From Linanthus parryae (Eukaryota; Streptophyta; Magnoliopsida; Ericales; Polemoniaceae), in the NCBI GenBank assembly GCA_023055425.1, contig JALGPY010000001.1, positions 70,860,994-70,924,993 of the forward strand: a stretch of DNA of 64,000 nucleotides, written 5' to 3'. Each line of letters opens with the position of its first letter. Positions within the stretch are counted from its first letter, which is position 1. The notes under the pieces are model-generated. The model had not been told where the DNA came from. It worked only from the letters and a program-made list of their open reading frames with translations, and did no database searches. Of the stretch, positions 32,961 to 43,095 are shown in pieces. A program made the position numbers and the translations under genes.

Positions 32961-34214
32961 TGTTGGAATAGATGCCATAGAGGCAATCTTATATTTAGTG
33001 TGAACATTGTTTTGGCTAGAATATTAATTTATTATATATTGTGATATTTAGTATAATGAATTCCTTAGATACAATGTGTTGTTTATCTTAAATATCCCTA
33101 GTCCACTATATTGATTAATAGGACGATAAAATATAGACTAGTATGTGGGTAGATTGATATGGAGATATCAAGTCTAACACATGGGTATGCATTAGGAGTA
33201 ATGGCATACTGGATTGCCCCACAACGAGAAGGATACATTAGATTATGTTAAGTCATAATCGCTTCTCGTAGGGCTATTATAATTGCAATCCTTATACTTG
33301 AAGTCACTAGATACTCTAGTTGTGGAATATCGTGCTTTGATGTTATCAAACGTTACACCGTTACTGGGTAATCATAAAGATAGCTATCGAGCATGATAGG
33401 AAGAAAGCTTAGAGATCATAGTGATGTAGAGAGGATTTGTCGCTCCCACTATTTATGTCTCGTGTCCAATCCGGATATGGACACAAAGGGATATTGCAAT
33501 ATGAAATATTGGGCACAAAAGGTTTGTCGGGATCACTGACTATTTCTATTGGTTGGGTGGCATGGATGTGTTGCTAGACACCTCTCCATGTTAGTAATAA
33601 GTTACTACCAACTAAGTAGAAACATATGGGGTCACACGTCAAATAGAGTAGAAATAGATTTGCGATTAATTAATATGATTAATTAATAAGAAGGATCATT
33701 ATGCAACACCTTGCAAACTTATTAGGACTAAGTTGCAAGGATGCAAACTTTTATGGAAACAACAAGGAGCTGTTGGAGTATATAAAGGAGGCTCTAGCTT
33801 CCTTCCCACTAATTGTGAATTGTTTTTAGACATAACACAAGAGAGTGGGAGAGAACAAAAGAGAGAGAGCAAGACAAGCCTAGAAGCCGACCGCCCCTAG
33901 GCCGTCCGCCCCTTCCCGTCGGCGCCAAGAGGAGGGTCGAACCCCTCCTTGTCCCTGTTGCTTTGATTCCTTCTTCCCTCTTCCTCCGGTTCAAGCTAAC
34001 ACTTGTTGAAGGAAGAACCTAGATCTCACCTCTAGACGTGGATCGACCGTAGGGACGAGGACATCATTCTTCGTGTGATCTCTCAGACCAAAATGGTACA
34101 CAATTACTAAGTCCCTTATCATGTTATGATATCTCTTCCTGACGATCTGGGTGGGCTTTGAGTAGGATTAAATTTTTGTTTTTCCGCTGCCCTTACCTAC
34201 GTCAAAACCCAACA
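32961..34214 (+). repeat. 3' LTR of Angela-3
   Basis: It is 1254 bp, starts TGTTGGAATAG after AGTGGGAGAC and ends CCCAACA at 34214, followed by the TSD CTTGA. A TATA box (GTATATAAAGG) lies near 33778. It is shorter than the 5' LTR because about 155 bp are deleted at 33449, between CTCCCAC and TATTTATG. Confidence 0.93.
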
Positions 34215-34219
34215 CTTGA

Positions 34220-34638
34220 TTACTACCCTGTTACGGTGTAGCGTTTGACGATGTCAAAATAAAATAATCCACAACTAGAGGATCTAGTGACTTCAAGTCT
34301 AAGGATGACAATACTGTTGTCACTAGGAGAAGCACTTGTGACTTTACATAACTTGTATGTAGCCTTCTCGTTATGGGTCAATCCAGTATGCTATTACTCA
34401 TAATGCATACTCATGTGTTGGATCGTGATATCTCCTTATCAATCCAACCTCATACTAGTCTATATTTGATCGTCCTGTTAATCAATGTAATTGACTATGG
34501 GTATTTAAGATAAACAACATATTTGCAATCTAAGGACTTCATTATATTAAATATCTCCATAAATAATACAATGAATGTTCTAGCCAAAAAGTAATGTCAA
34601 TAATAAATAAGATTGCCTCTAGGGCATCTATTCCAAAA
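34220..34638 (-). repeat. Angela LTR in antisense orientation, second part
   Basis: It continues the antisense LTR interrupted by Angela-3 and ends with GCCTCTAGGGCATCTATTCCAA, the reverse complement of the LTR start. No PPT complement follows, so this end faced flanking DNA. The flank is coding sequence of the Athila-like env-like frame, so this was a solo LTR or a 5' LTR inserted there. Confidence 0.85.
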
Positions 34639-34655
34639 CCCCTACTAGTCTGCCC

Positions 34656-34801
34656 CTATTCCCACTCAGCCGGCCTGGGTTCATTGGAACTGGCGGACCG
34701 GGGCAGTCCCCGAGGTCCTGGTAAAGTAGGTAGACCCCCACCTGCCAGAGGCGGTGGTGGCGACATCCCATCAGCCCCACCCTGTGGGGGTGGAGGCACA
34801 C

Positions 34802-34832
<31 letters not shown>

Positions 34833-35771
34833 TTCATCATCATCATCATCACCAACAGCAACAAATTTCGGAGGCCCCATTAACGCCTCCACATACGCAC
34901 ATCTCATCTTTTGGCACTTTCGACCTGAACCAGTTTGGTATCTCTCAACGTAGGCGGGATCACTACACGACTATCCTGGTCCATTTTTGTTAACATCCCC
35001 AAAATTCTGAACCCTTCCTACTACCTCCATCCATCCTTTCCCCGAAATAAGCACAAATAATCTCAGGGAGGTCAATGGGATCTCGCCTCATTAGATAAAA
35101 AAGCAACAGTGCTATGTCATAGTCCAACCGAGTCATGTGCTTAATGCCCACAATCCGGTTGTTAACCCACTCAGTTCCCCATCTTGCCTCCCAAATCAGG
35201 TTGGTAGAAGGGAGTGTTCTTTTAGCTGGACTCCGTTCGAGGTAGTACCATGCAGCCCCAGGTACACCCGCACATAGAGTGTGGAGAATCGGGGCACTAA
35301 GTTCTTCAGTGGGGTGGGTTTTAAACTCTTGGAACTGACAGTCTTCTAATACCAACTCCATCCCTAGGCTCTCACGGATGGTCTCAGGAGTGATCCTAAC
35401 CCACGTCTTCCTACAGTAAATCTACTCAATCAACCGGGCCTCACTGTGCATGAACTGTTGGAGATTACTGTAAATCTCCTTGGCGAGTATAGAGCTCGCC
35501 TGAAAGCTAGTAAACCCACTGAATCATCCCCAAACTGACCCAGTTCAGTATAGTCAAAAATCTCCTGTCCCATAGCCACAAGGTCACGGGGAAAGGTCCT
35601 CTCAACCGGAACATCATATTTGGTCTTACGATCTTGCAGAAAGAACGTGTGGGCATCCTTGTTAACAAACCTATAATCGCAAAAAAAAGTTTTACTTAAC
35701 AACCTAACATCTATAATGTTCAGAGTGGCAACATCCCGATCAGGTCGCATGAAGGGTTGGTCAACTTCCAT
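34656..35771 (-). pseudogene. Env-like (post-pol) reading frame of the Athila-like element, broken, Asp-rich tail
   Basis: The likely start is the ATG at 35771 (MEVDQPFMRPDRDVATLNII). The frame passes through RTFPRDLVAMGQEIFDYTEL and FRRALYSPRRFTVISNS to about 35430. It is then shifted and continues 35361-34990 with LEDCQFQEFKTHPTEELSAP, EARWGTEWVNNRIVGIKHM and LLLFYLMRRDPIDLPEIICA. The C-terminal part (34907-34656, other frame) has a run of 16 acidic residues with one Glu, followed by Pro/Gly-rich sequence. Similar proteins occupy the env position of Athila-type elements and are often annotated as putative plant transposon protein. I see no signal peptide or strong transmembrane helix in the MEVDQPF form, so an envelope role is unproven. 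Confidence 0.6.
34800..34855. repeat. (ATC)n microsatellite
   Basis: There are about 18 CAT/ATC units with one CTT interruption. On the minus strand it encodes the poly-Asp run of the env-like frame. Confidence 0.95.
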
Positions 35772-36076
35772 TGCAGAAAATGAAAAGACAGAAAAAACTA
35801 AATCTGCAAAGAGAGAGAAAAAATAGAACATGGGTACCCGGAGTAATCTTAGGGTTGAGATCCAAACACTCGTCTCTGGAGAAGATCTGGAACTATGTGA
35901 TTTTTCTGGTCTGGTCACCCCCACACTATTCTTGGCAGTCTGGCGGTGGTCGCCGGTGCTGGTCTGGTGGCTGAGAATTGCTGGCGGCGGATTAGGGCAC
36001 ATAGTTTTTTTTAGAGAGAGAGAGAGAGTTGAAAATGTTTTGACTGAAGTGAAATGAGTCACTTTCAGCCGTACAG

Positions 36077-36085
36077 TATATATAT
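36077..36085 (-). promoter_or_regulatory. TATA box in front of the env-like frame
   Basis: The minus strand reads GCATATATATACTG here. It lies about 305 bp upstream of the env-like ATG at 35771 and 83 bp from the nearest copy of the palindrome array (36168). A promoter here would be independent of the LTR. This is inferred from layout only. Confidence 0.4.
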
Positions 36086-36167
36086 GCAAACTTTCTGAAA
36101 TTTCAGATCAGCCCCTGGAATTCAAAAAAATTCAAAAAGTTTCAAAATTTTCCGATCCTGCCCAGTT

Positions 36168-36882
36168 TGCGTTTGAACGCACCTCCTGCGCTTAAACGCA
36201 GACCCTCAAATTCAGGAAATTTTTCAGATCTTCATGAGGTGCATTTGAACTCAACCCCTTCGTTTGAACGTAGTGCTTCAACTTCTGGGATTTCTGGGTT
36301 GTTGATGGACTCCGTTGGAACTCATGTTCTGCGTTTGAACGTAGGTCTTCATGTCTGGAATCTACAATTTTCTGGTGAGCTGCGTTTGACTGCATCTTCT
36401 GCGTTTGAACGCGGACTCTCTCTCTAGAATCTTCTTGAACAGTCTTTTCTGCGTTTGAACGGACCAGCCTACGTTTGAACGCAAATTTCTTTCTTAAAAA
36501 TTCTGGATAAGTATTTTGCGTTTGAACACAATCTCTCTATGTTTGAAAGCAAATGTGATTGTTTGAGGTTTGGTCCTGCATGATCTGCGTTTGTATGGAG
36601 CCCTTACTTCGTTTGAACGCAGGTGTGATGTGTTCAAAAGTTCCTCTGTTCTGTTCTGGAGTTCCTACGTTTGAACGCAACCCTTCTGCGTTTTAACGCA
36701 CATATGCGTATTAACGCAGGTATTCTGCGTTTGAACGCAGGTCTTCTGCGTTTGAACGCATGACTCTTGGCTCTGACTGTTCTTTTCCTGAAAGTTTCTG
36801 CTGACGTGGACTCCTGCGTTTGAAAGTCTTGCGTTTAAACGCACATCTGCGTTTGTACGCAACTCTCCTGCGTTTGAACGCT
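36168..36882. repeat. Array of about 20 near-palindromes TGCGTTTGAACGCA (array 1)
   Basis: Exact copies are at 36168-36181, 36726-36739 and 36747-36760. Close variants are at 36187-36200 (TGCGCTTAAACGCA), 36330-36343, 36400-36413, 36450-36463, 36470-36483, 36687-36700 (TGCGTTTTAACGCA), 36705-36718 (TGCGTATTAACGCA), 36830-36843, 36848-36861 and 36869-36882, with more degenerate copies between. Spacing is irregular (about 20 to 90 bp) and the DNA between copies is unrelated, so this is not a simple tandem repeat. Arms TGCGTT and AACGCA pair, with TG at the centre. The frames through it (poly CVQT) are by-products. Confidence 0.92.
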
Positions 36883-37035
36883 GAGCCAATTCCTGCAAAA
36901 ATTTCTCATGTACCTCTGAAACACTCAAATTCAACATTAGAACCCCTCGTCTCACATCTCCCTTTTTATGAAAATTTTATTAAAAAATAAATTACTGTAT
37001 GTAAGAACTACTACTACGTGTTGGGTTGCCTCCCA
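36883..37035 (-). other. Spacer between pol and array 1, with conserved Athila post-pol sequence
   Basis: The minus strand at about 37020-37045 reads AGCGCTAGTTGGGAGGCAAC. A near-identical sequence is conserved at the end of pol in Athila elements. The rest is AT-rich and non-coding. Confidence 0.7.
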
Positions 37036-38072
37036 ACTAGCGCTTGTACGACCCGACCGAGTTACCTCATTGGTGTTCAGGGATTGTCGAGGTAGATGAC
37101 TTGTACCTCTACTGCCTCCTGCGGATCTCTGTATGGCTTGACTCGGTTCCCATTCACCTTAAAAATTGTGTTGTCCCTTGGGTTTTCCAGTTCCACTACT
37201 CCCCAGGATGTAATGTCCTTCACAATAAATGATCAAGACCATCGTGAATGCAGTTTCGCTGGATAGCTTGTGAAAATATTGCGCCTGAGAAACCGCTCAA
37301 TTGTTGCTGCATCGTTCTTCTTACAGGCCATAGCCTCTACCCACTTGGACACATAATCGAATTCCAGAAGGATGTACAAATTACCTATGTATGATGGGAA
37401 TGGTCTCATGAAATCGATACCCGAAAAATCGAAAGGTTCGACCTCTTCCCAAAGTGTCATTGGCATTTCATTCCATTGGGAAATATTTACTGTGCGTTGG
37501 CAGCGATCATAGCTCTGGGCATAATCGTGGCAATCCTTGAAAACTGTTGGTCAGAAAAAACCTGACTGTAGAACTTTATGTGCTGTCCTGAGTCCACTAA
37601 AGTGACCCCCACACTGAGCTGAGTGATAGTGCTGAATTACATGAAGGATCTCATGACATGGAATACAGCGCCGTAATATGTTGTCATCTCCCTATTTAAG
37701 CAGGAAAGGGTCGTCCCAGAAATATTGTCTACATTCGAAAATGAACTTCTTCTGCAAGGGTGTGATACCTTCAGGGAGCGCTCCGTTGACCAGATAGTTG
37801 CCTATGGCATAGTACCAGGGTTGTCTGTTGGCTTTGACCTTCATGATATGCTCATCAGGAAAGTTTTCTTGAATTGGGACTGATTCTTCAGTTGGGTTCT
37901 CTAGGCGAGACAGATGATCAGCAACCACATTCTCGACTCCTTTATTATCCCTGATTTCTATGTCAAATTCATGCATCAGCAGAATCCAGCGCAAGAGCCT
38001 TGGTTTTGCATCTTCTTGTCCAACAGGTACTTCAGGGCGCTGTGATCTGTAGTATGAACTTGTCCAGGGCAA
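37036..38072 (-). pseudogene. Athila-like RNase H end and integrase (internally deleted)
   Basis: From 38072 down: RLLRWILLMHEFDIEIRDNK and GVENVVADHLSRLENP form the RNase H-integrase linker. The HHCC region (CHEILHVIQHYHSAQCGGHF, DRCQRTVNISQWNEMP) follows in broken frames to about 37470. The core FDFSGIDFMRPFPSYIGNLY and VSKWVEAMACKKNDAATIERF is at 37440-37290. At about 37230 the frame jumps from RNIFTSYPAKLHS directly to the far C-terminal end (LENPRDNTIFKVNGNRVKPY, about 37190-37120). The second catalytic Asp and the Glu are missing, by a large internal deletion. Stops are also present (for example near 37555). Confidence 0.85.
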
Positions 38073-39600
38073 ATACTACTGCCAGCAACTCTTTTTCTAT
38101 AGTACCATAATTAATATGTGCATCGTTCAAAACTCTGCTGGCGTAGTAAATTGCATGGAAGACCTTATCTTTTCTCTGTTCCAATAGTGCTCCAACTGCG
38201 TAGTACTTGCGTCACACATAAACTCGAATGGGAGTGACCAATAGGGAGTGGTGATTATCGGGGCAGTAGTCAATCGATCTTTGAGTAGATCAAAGGCTTG
38301 TCTGCAGGATTCATCAAATATGAATGGCACATCTTTTCCCAGCAGATTACATAATGGTTTTGTAATCTCGGAAAAGTATTTGATGAATCTTTTGTAAAAT
38401 CCTGCATGGCCCAAAAAAATTTTGATTGCCCCGACTGCGTTGAATACAGAAGTTGTTTTATCACCTTGATCTTTGCTCTGTCCACTTCTAAACCCTTGCT
38501 GGAGATCCAGTGTCCCAGCACAATGCCTTCAGTAACCATGAAGTGGCATTTTACCCAATCCAGCACCGTATTAGTTTTCTTGCACGAGATCAGGACTCTG
38601 TCCAGGTGGTGCAAACAGTCGTCAAAACTATACCGAACAGTGAAAAGTCGTCCATGAAAACTTCCAGATTTTTCTCAATTATATCTGAGAATATGGCCAT
38701 CATGCATCGCCAGAATGTTGCTGGAGCGTTGCACATGCCAAACGGCATACGTCTGAAGATAAACATACTGTATGGGCAAGTGAACGTCATCTTTTTCTAA
38801 TCTCCCATATTAATGTTAATCTTGTTGTACCCGGAGTACCCATCAAGAAAACAGTAGTAGGCATGATGGGCCAACCTGCCAAGCACCTGGTCCATGAATG
38901 GCAGTGGGAAGTGGTCCTTTAGTGTTGCACCGTTTAGCCTCCGGTAATCCATACAGATCCGCTAGCCTGTAACAGTGCGGTGGGCGATCTGTTCCTGATC
39001 AGCATTCTGCACCACTGTCATAGGGTATATAATGCCTGCTTTTGGACAGGACTGACCCAAGTCATGTCTGAGATAGGGTATATAATGCCTGCTTCTGGCC
39101 ACTTCATTACCTCTTTGCGCACAACGTCCTTAATGCTCGGGTTTAGTCTCCGCTGAGGCTGAATCACTGGCTTCTTACCTTCTTCAATTATGATCTTGTG
39201 CATGCAGTAGAAAAGGCTGATACACTTGAGATCTGCAATTTTCCATCCAATGGCCTCCTTATGTTCTTTCACCACATCCAGGAGTTTCTGCTCCTACTCC
39301 TGGGATAGAAGAGACGAGACAACTACTGGCAGAGTGCTAGTTTCACCAATGTATGCATACGTGAGGTGGTCTGGGAGTGGTTTCAGCTCCATAACTAGTG
39401 GCTCCTTGAGTGATGGGACCAGGCCTATTTTCTGCTCGCCTTCTTCATCCCTATATAAGGCGGTCCAATCTTCAGTTTTCATTGCCTGTTCCTCCTGTAG
39501 CTCCTCTTTTTCCTCCCTGGGTATGTCATTAGTTTCTGCCCAAAGTTCATACGTCTCTCCGTTTTCCAGGTCTTTATCAATTACTTCCACAAAAAAACAA
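38073..39600 (-). pseudogene. Athila-like reverse transcriptase and RNase H (several breaks)
   Basis: From 39590: ELKPLPDHLTYAYIGETSTL opens the RT N-terminus. KEHKEAIGWKIADLKCISLF, RRLNPSIKDVVRKEVMKWPE and AGIIYPISDMTWVSPVQ lie at 39275-39020. A short duplication of the AGGGTATATAATGCC segment is visible near 39020-39090. TFTCPYSMFIFRRMPFGMCN and APATFWRCMMAIFSD precede the catalytic VFMDDFSLFG near 38640-38665 (YVDD-type box as FMDD, intact). EGIVLGHWISSKGLEVDRAK follows. RNase H starts with FVFDESC-like sequence (PFIFDESCRQAFDLLKDRL) and FEFMCDAS at about 38225. At least three frameshifts are present. Confidence 0.88.
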
Positions 39601-40000
39601 CTTTGATGGCAATCCGGAAGTGGAGAGATTTGAAAACATAAAATTTAACTTTGTCTTCATTGATTTTCATGGAAAACTCTCCACTTTTTCAGTTTATGAT
39701 GGCCTATCTAGTAGCCAGGAATGGCCTGCCCAAGATGAGCGGAACCTCCCCTGCCTCCATATAGAGAATCACAAAATCTGCGGGAAAAATCAAATCTCCA
39801 ATTTTCACCAGAATATGTTCAATGACTCCATATGCTGGTTTTACGAATCTTTCAGCCATCTGAAGCATAATTCTTGTGGGTCTTGGGTCTCCCACCCCAA
39901 AATTTTAAAAATTTGTCAGCGGTATCAGATTAATGCCGGGCCTTAGATCACATAGGGCCTTTCCTGTGTAAGATCTACCCAATCACAAAACTGCCAGGGT
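39601..40000 (-). pseudogene. Athila-like protease
   Basis: The frame 39895-39704 reads MGDPRPTRIMLQMAERFVKP, AYGVIEHILVKIGDLIFPAD and MEAGEVPLILGRPFLATR, the conserved C-terminal half of the Athila protease. The N-terminal part with the D-[ST]-G site is frame-broken upstream of 39900 and I could not place the catalytic Asp with confidence. Confidence 0.82.
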
Positions 40001-40227
40001 CCTTTTTCTTCAGTGGTAACCCTTTTTTCACACAGCTGCTCGCTTTTGCCGTCAGATTTACAGTCTCGAAATCACTCATCCGTCTCCTTCCATACAGAAG
40101 TCTTTTAGGAATTTAGAATAAGTGGGCATTTTAGCTAACGCCTTGGCAAACAGTATGTTGATCTGAAGTTGTTTGAATACTTCGAGAAATTAGGCGTTGT
40201 CTTGGCTATCATCCCTCTTGCGTGTCT

Positions 40228-41891
40228 TCAAAGGATATGGTGCCTCTTTTGAAATTGGCACCGTTTCTGGTTTAGTCTTTTCAGTCTGCACTGCATCCTG
40301 ACCGACCGGGCCCTTCCACTGGGGGCTGGCGGTTGGGCTGTTTTCCCTGTCTCGTGTTTGATATTCTTCGACTTTTCTGCATGTGCATGAATGGGATACG
40401 ACGGATCCTGTAGTGATTTTCCACTCCGAGGGGTGAAGGCATTGATCTGAGCACGTGGATTGTTCACTGTATTTGATGGTAAGTTCTCGGGAGCTCTTTC
40501 GGCTTGTTGTTGTGCCAAATGACCATATTGCACATCCAAATTGCGCAGTGCTATTTTTGTTGTTGTCATGTCGGCTGTGAGCTGGTGCTCAGTGGCTGTG
40601 AGCTGTTTATGAGTGGCTGCTATTGCATCAATTTGTGAAAACTTGAACTCTATGTTTTCAAACCAGGCATCGAATTTACTCATGTAGCTTTCAAACTGCT
40701 ATGCCGTCAATCCTGCCTGGATGGTTGTGCTGGTGCAGCTTGTTGTGCCTGTGGCTTGTTCTGAAATCTTGGTGCGTAAATTGCTGCGTTTGCGTTCCCG
40801 TGTCCGAAACCGGGATGGTCCCGTGTTCCTGGCTCGTATCGACTTGGATCCCAAGACTGCTGCGCATAGTTGTCATCTTCAGTTCTGAGTTCCTCAATGG
40901 ATGCGTCCACATCTGGTTCTGCTGTTTTGGTTTGTTTTTATGAGTATACCTTCTGAACCAGGTCTGTGACTACTTTGGTTAGATTAACAATCCTGTCGTC
41001 AGCCACTGGTTCAACCAGCGCTTTGAGCCTGCGATAATCAAACAGGCGAGTATCCTGTTTGGCCAATTGCTTCATAATCTCATATGCTCCATCTTTGTCT
41101 ACATGGTACATCAAATTGCCTCCGGGTTCTCTGTCAATCTTGTCAGCATTCTCCCTATCCAGAGCATGGTAGAATACTTGCCGGATTTTAGGATCCCCGA
41201 AACCATGATTAGGGTATTTTTTTCACAAGCCTCATCAACCTGTTCCATGCGTCTACCACCGTCTGTCCCATCTTCTCTTTGAAAGATCGATCTCACTCTG
41301 AAGTTTCATAACCCTAGAGGCGGGGTAGAATTTTGCCAAAAAGTCAGAGAAACATCCCTCCCGATGGACCTCGCTGGCCTGGCTTTGAGCCATTCCTTTG
41401 CTGTCCCGAACAAGCAATAATGGAACAAGATCAGTTTAAGAGTATATGATTCAACCCCCATGTACTTGATCTTGTTGCAGTAGCCTTCAAACTTCCCGAT
41501 GAAGTCGTTCGGGTCTTCATAAGCTCTGCCATTGAACGGACATTGAGTCTAAGCATTTTGGATGGTGGATGACTTCAGATCGAAGTGCTCCGGAGTAATC
41601 GGAGGTACTACGATTTTCTGGCTCATGCACTCCTCTAGGGACCTCAAAGTTTTCCACCAAAGCTCTCCCAGATCTGTTGTATGTTCTCTGGTTGTTCCTG
41701 GTAGCAAAGCCTGCTGCGATCAGATCCTCAATGTAACAGGCCATCTGGGCTGGGGTCCGTGTCTCCTGCTGTTGTGGTTCATTGTCTCCGTGTTCAGACA
41801 TCCTGGCTTCTCGCTGCCTGCGGTTTTGCTCTCTGAAAAGTTTCTCGGGATCTTCGAGTGATGGTATCTGTTCACGAGGTAATTTGTGCAT
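40228..41891 (-). pseudogene. Athila-like gag (fragmented)
   Basis: The N-terminal part 41891-41517 starts MHKLPREQIPSLEDPEKLFR and continues RRQREARMSEHGDNEPQQQ. The middle part (41480-41110, frames broken) holds the retrotransposon gag core. A Gln/Pro-rich stretch with HGNANAAIYAPRFQN lies at 40910-40707. The C-terminal part 40683-40228 has LRNLDVQYGHLAQQQAERAP followed by PRAQINAFTPRSGKSL, a signature of Athila gag just before protease. The 41891 start lies about 115 bp after the PBS, as expected. Confidence 0.83.
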
Positions 41892-42007
41892 ACACTAGAA
41901 TGTCCTGAAAATAAGAGTTCAAGAGCATTGAGATAAAAAGAAAATGAAAAAATAAGAGAAAAAACTTCGAAACTGATCCTGACTATTAAGTAAAACTGTT
42001 ACTGTCC

Positions 42008-42026
42008 TTGGCAACGAAGCCAAAAA
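42008..42026 (-). other. Primer-binding site of the Athila-like element
   Basis: The minus strand reads TTTTTGGCTTCGTTGCC two bases after the LTR end GTGTCA. It is a slightly mutated form of the TTTTTGGCGCCGTTGCC PBS common to Athila and related gypsy elements. Confidence 0.8.
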
Positions 42027-43002
42027 CTTGACACGTAAATCTAGGCCTGCTTTTTCCGCAAGTATACGATCAAGTAATACAGAGTAGTATATTTTCAACT
42101 TAGATATCGAACCCACCAGAACAGTGTAGATTTTAATTTTGAGAATCAAAATTAATAGCAAAGCTGTAAAAGGGAAGAATAGTTGGGATTTGTGATTACT
42201 AATCTAAAGTGCAGTAAATAAAAAACAGTGAATAAAGTACTTATTTCTGGTGTAAATTTTATGAAATTATTTTCTAAGTATGAAACATATGGGTTAAAAA
42301 TCTAGGCTCCAGGCTCCCTTAGGGTTACTATTCAGCTTTATAGTTTATCTTGATTTCCAAAACACACATCGGTTTGTTTATGCCAGCATACCAGTTATGG
42401 AATCTCCTCTCAGTCTCATGCACCTATCACTCTCCTGCAGATTTTCGGGTCCTCTCGGTCCTCCTTGGTCTACAGGTTTGTTCAAAGTCTGCTAGGGTTC
42501 TAGGTTCTCCTCTCGGTCTCCCCCTTAAGCGTCTAGTAGTTGGTCTGATGCTTTTTGGCTGGCTCACGATTCTTTTCACCTCTCGGTCCATCAAGGCAGG
42601 ATACTAAATTATGTCTTCTCTTCCTAACTCTCATTGACCACTCTCACACACCAGATCATGTCCATAGCACTCCATGGTGATTAGGCCGTTCATGCATAAA
42701 GTAAAAACTGAAGAAAAAATAATTAACAATCCAGTACTCTATTAAGACTAGCTAGTCATGAATCTGATAATCAAAACAAACTACGTCGCTGAATTCATAA
42801 ACCCTAGGTTCACCGAGAACCTAGGTAAAGAGTTTAGCTAGCGTACATTATTGAAAAATTGAATATCATAAAATAGGAAAAAAGATTGATCTAACGAGTT
42901 TAAGCTGAAAAACGTGGACTGCTCCGTGCTCCCACTCTGCTCCAACACTCCGGTTCAGACTTGTTGAATTGAATGGTCCTCTTCTTTGCATGGGACCTCT
43001 CT

Positions 43003-43011
43003 TATTTATAC
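43003..43011 (-). promoter_or_regulatory. TATA box of the Athila-like LTR
   Basis: The minus strand reads GCAGTATAAATAAGAGAGG. This is the best TATA box in the LTR and it lies 85 bp downstream of palindrome array 2. Confidence 0.7.
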
Positions 43012-43095
43012 TGCCACAGTTTCCAAAACTAATGCCTGAAGTTCCTGTTCGGCCCCCGTCTAGACTGCCTCATGAAGGTTTTGGAGATCGCGTCA

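Larger units (their letters stand above)
25417..34214 (+). mobile_element. Structurally complete Angela-type Ty1/copia element 'Angela-3'
   Basis: The 5' LTR 25417-26824 and the 3' LTR 32961-34214 both start TGTTGGAATAGATGCC and end AACCCAACA. They are flanked by the 5-bp TSD CTTGA (25412-25416 and 34215-34219). A PBS follows the 5' LTR and a purine tract (AGTGGGAGAC) precedes the 3' LTR. The element is 8798 bp. LTR start and end resemble the Angela/BARE lineage. Coding regions run gag-PR-INT-RT-RH but contain several stops and shifts and a mutated RT catalytic site, so the copy is dead in coding terms although complete in structure. Confidence 0.93.

Noticed and set aside
34628..34864. Poly-Met or poly-His frames over the (ATC)n array
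   Set aside because: These are other registers of the microsatellite. Only the Asp register continues into sequence consistent with the env-like frame.
36168..36882. CRISPR-like array
   Set aside because: Repeats are short, palindromic, unevenly spaced (about 20-90 bp) and the host is a plant nuclear genome. No cas genes exist here.
36192..36955. Repetitive peptide frames (CVQTQKTCVQTQ-like) over array 1
   Set aside because: They are translations of the palindrome array, with no start context or conservation of frame between units; spacers vary in length.
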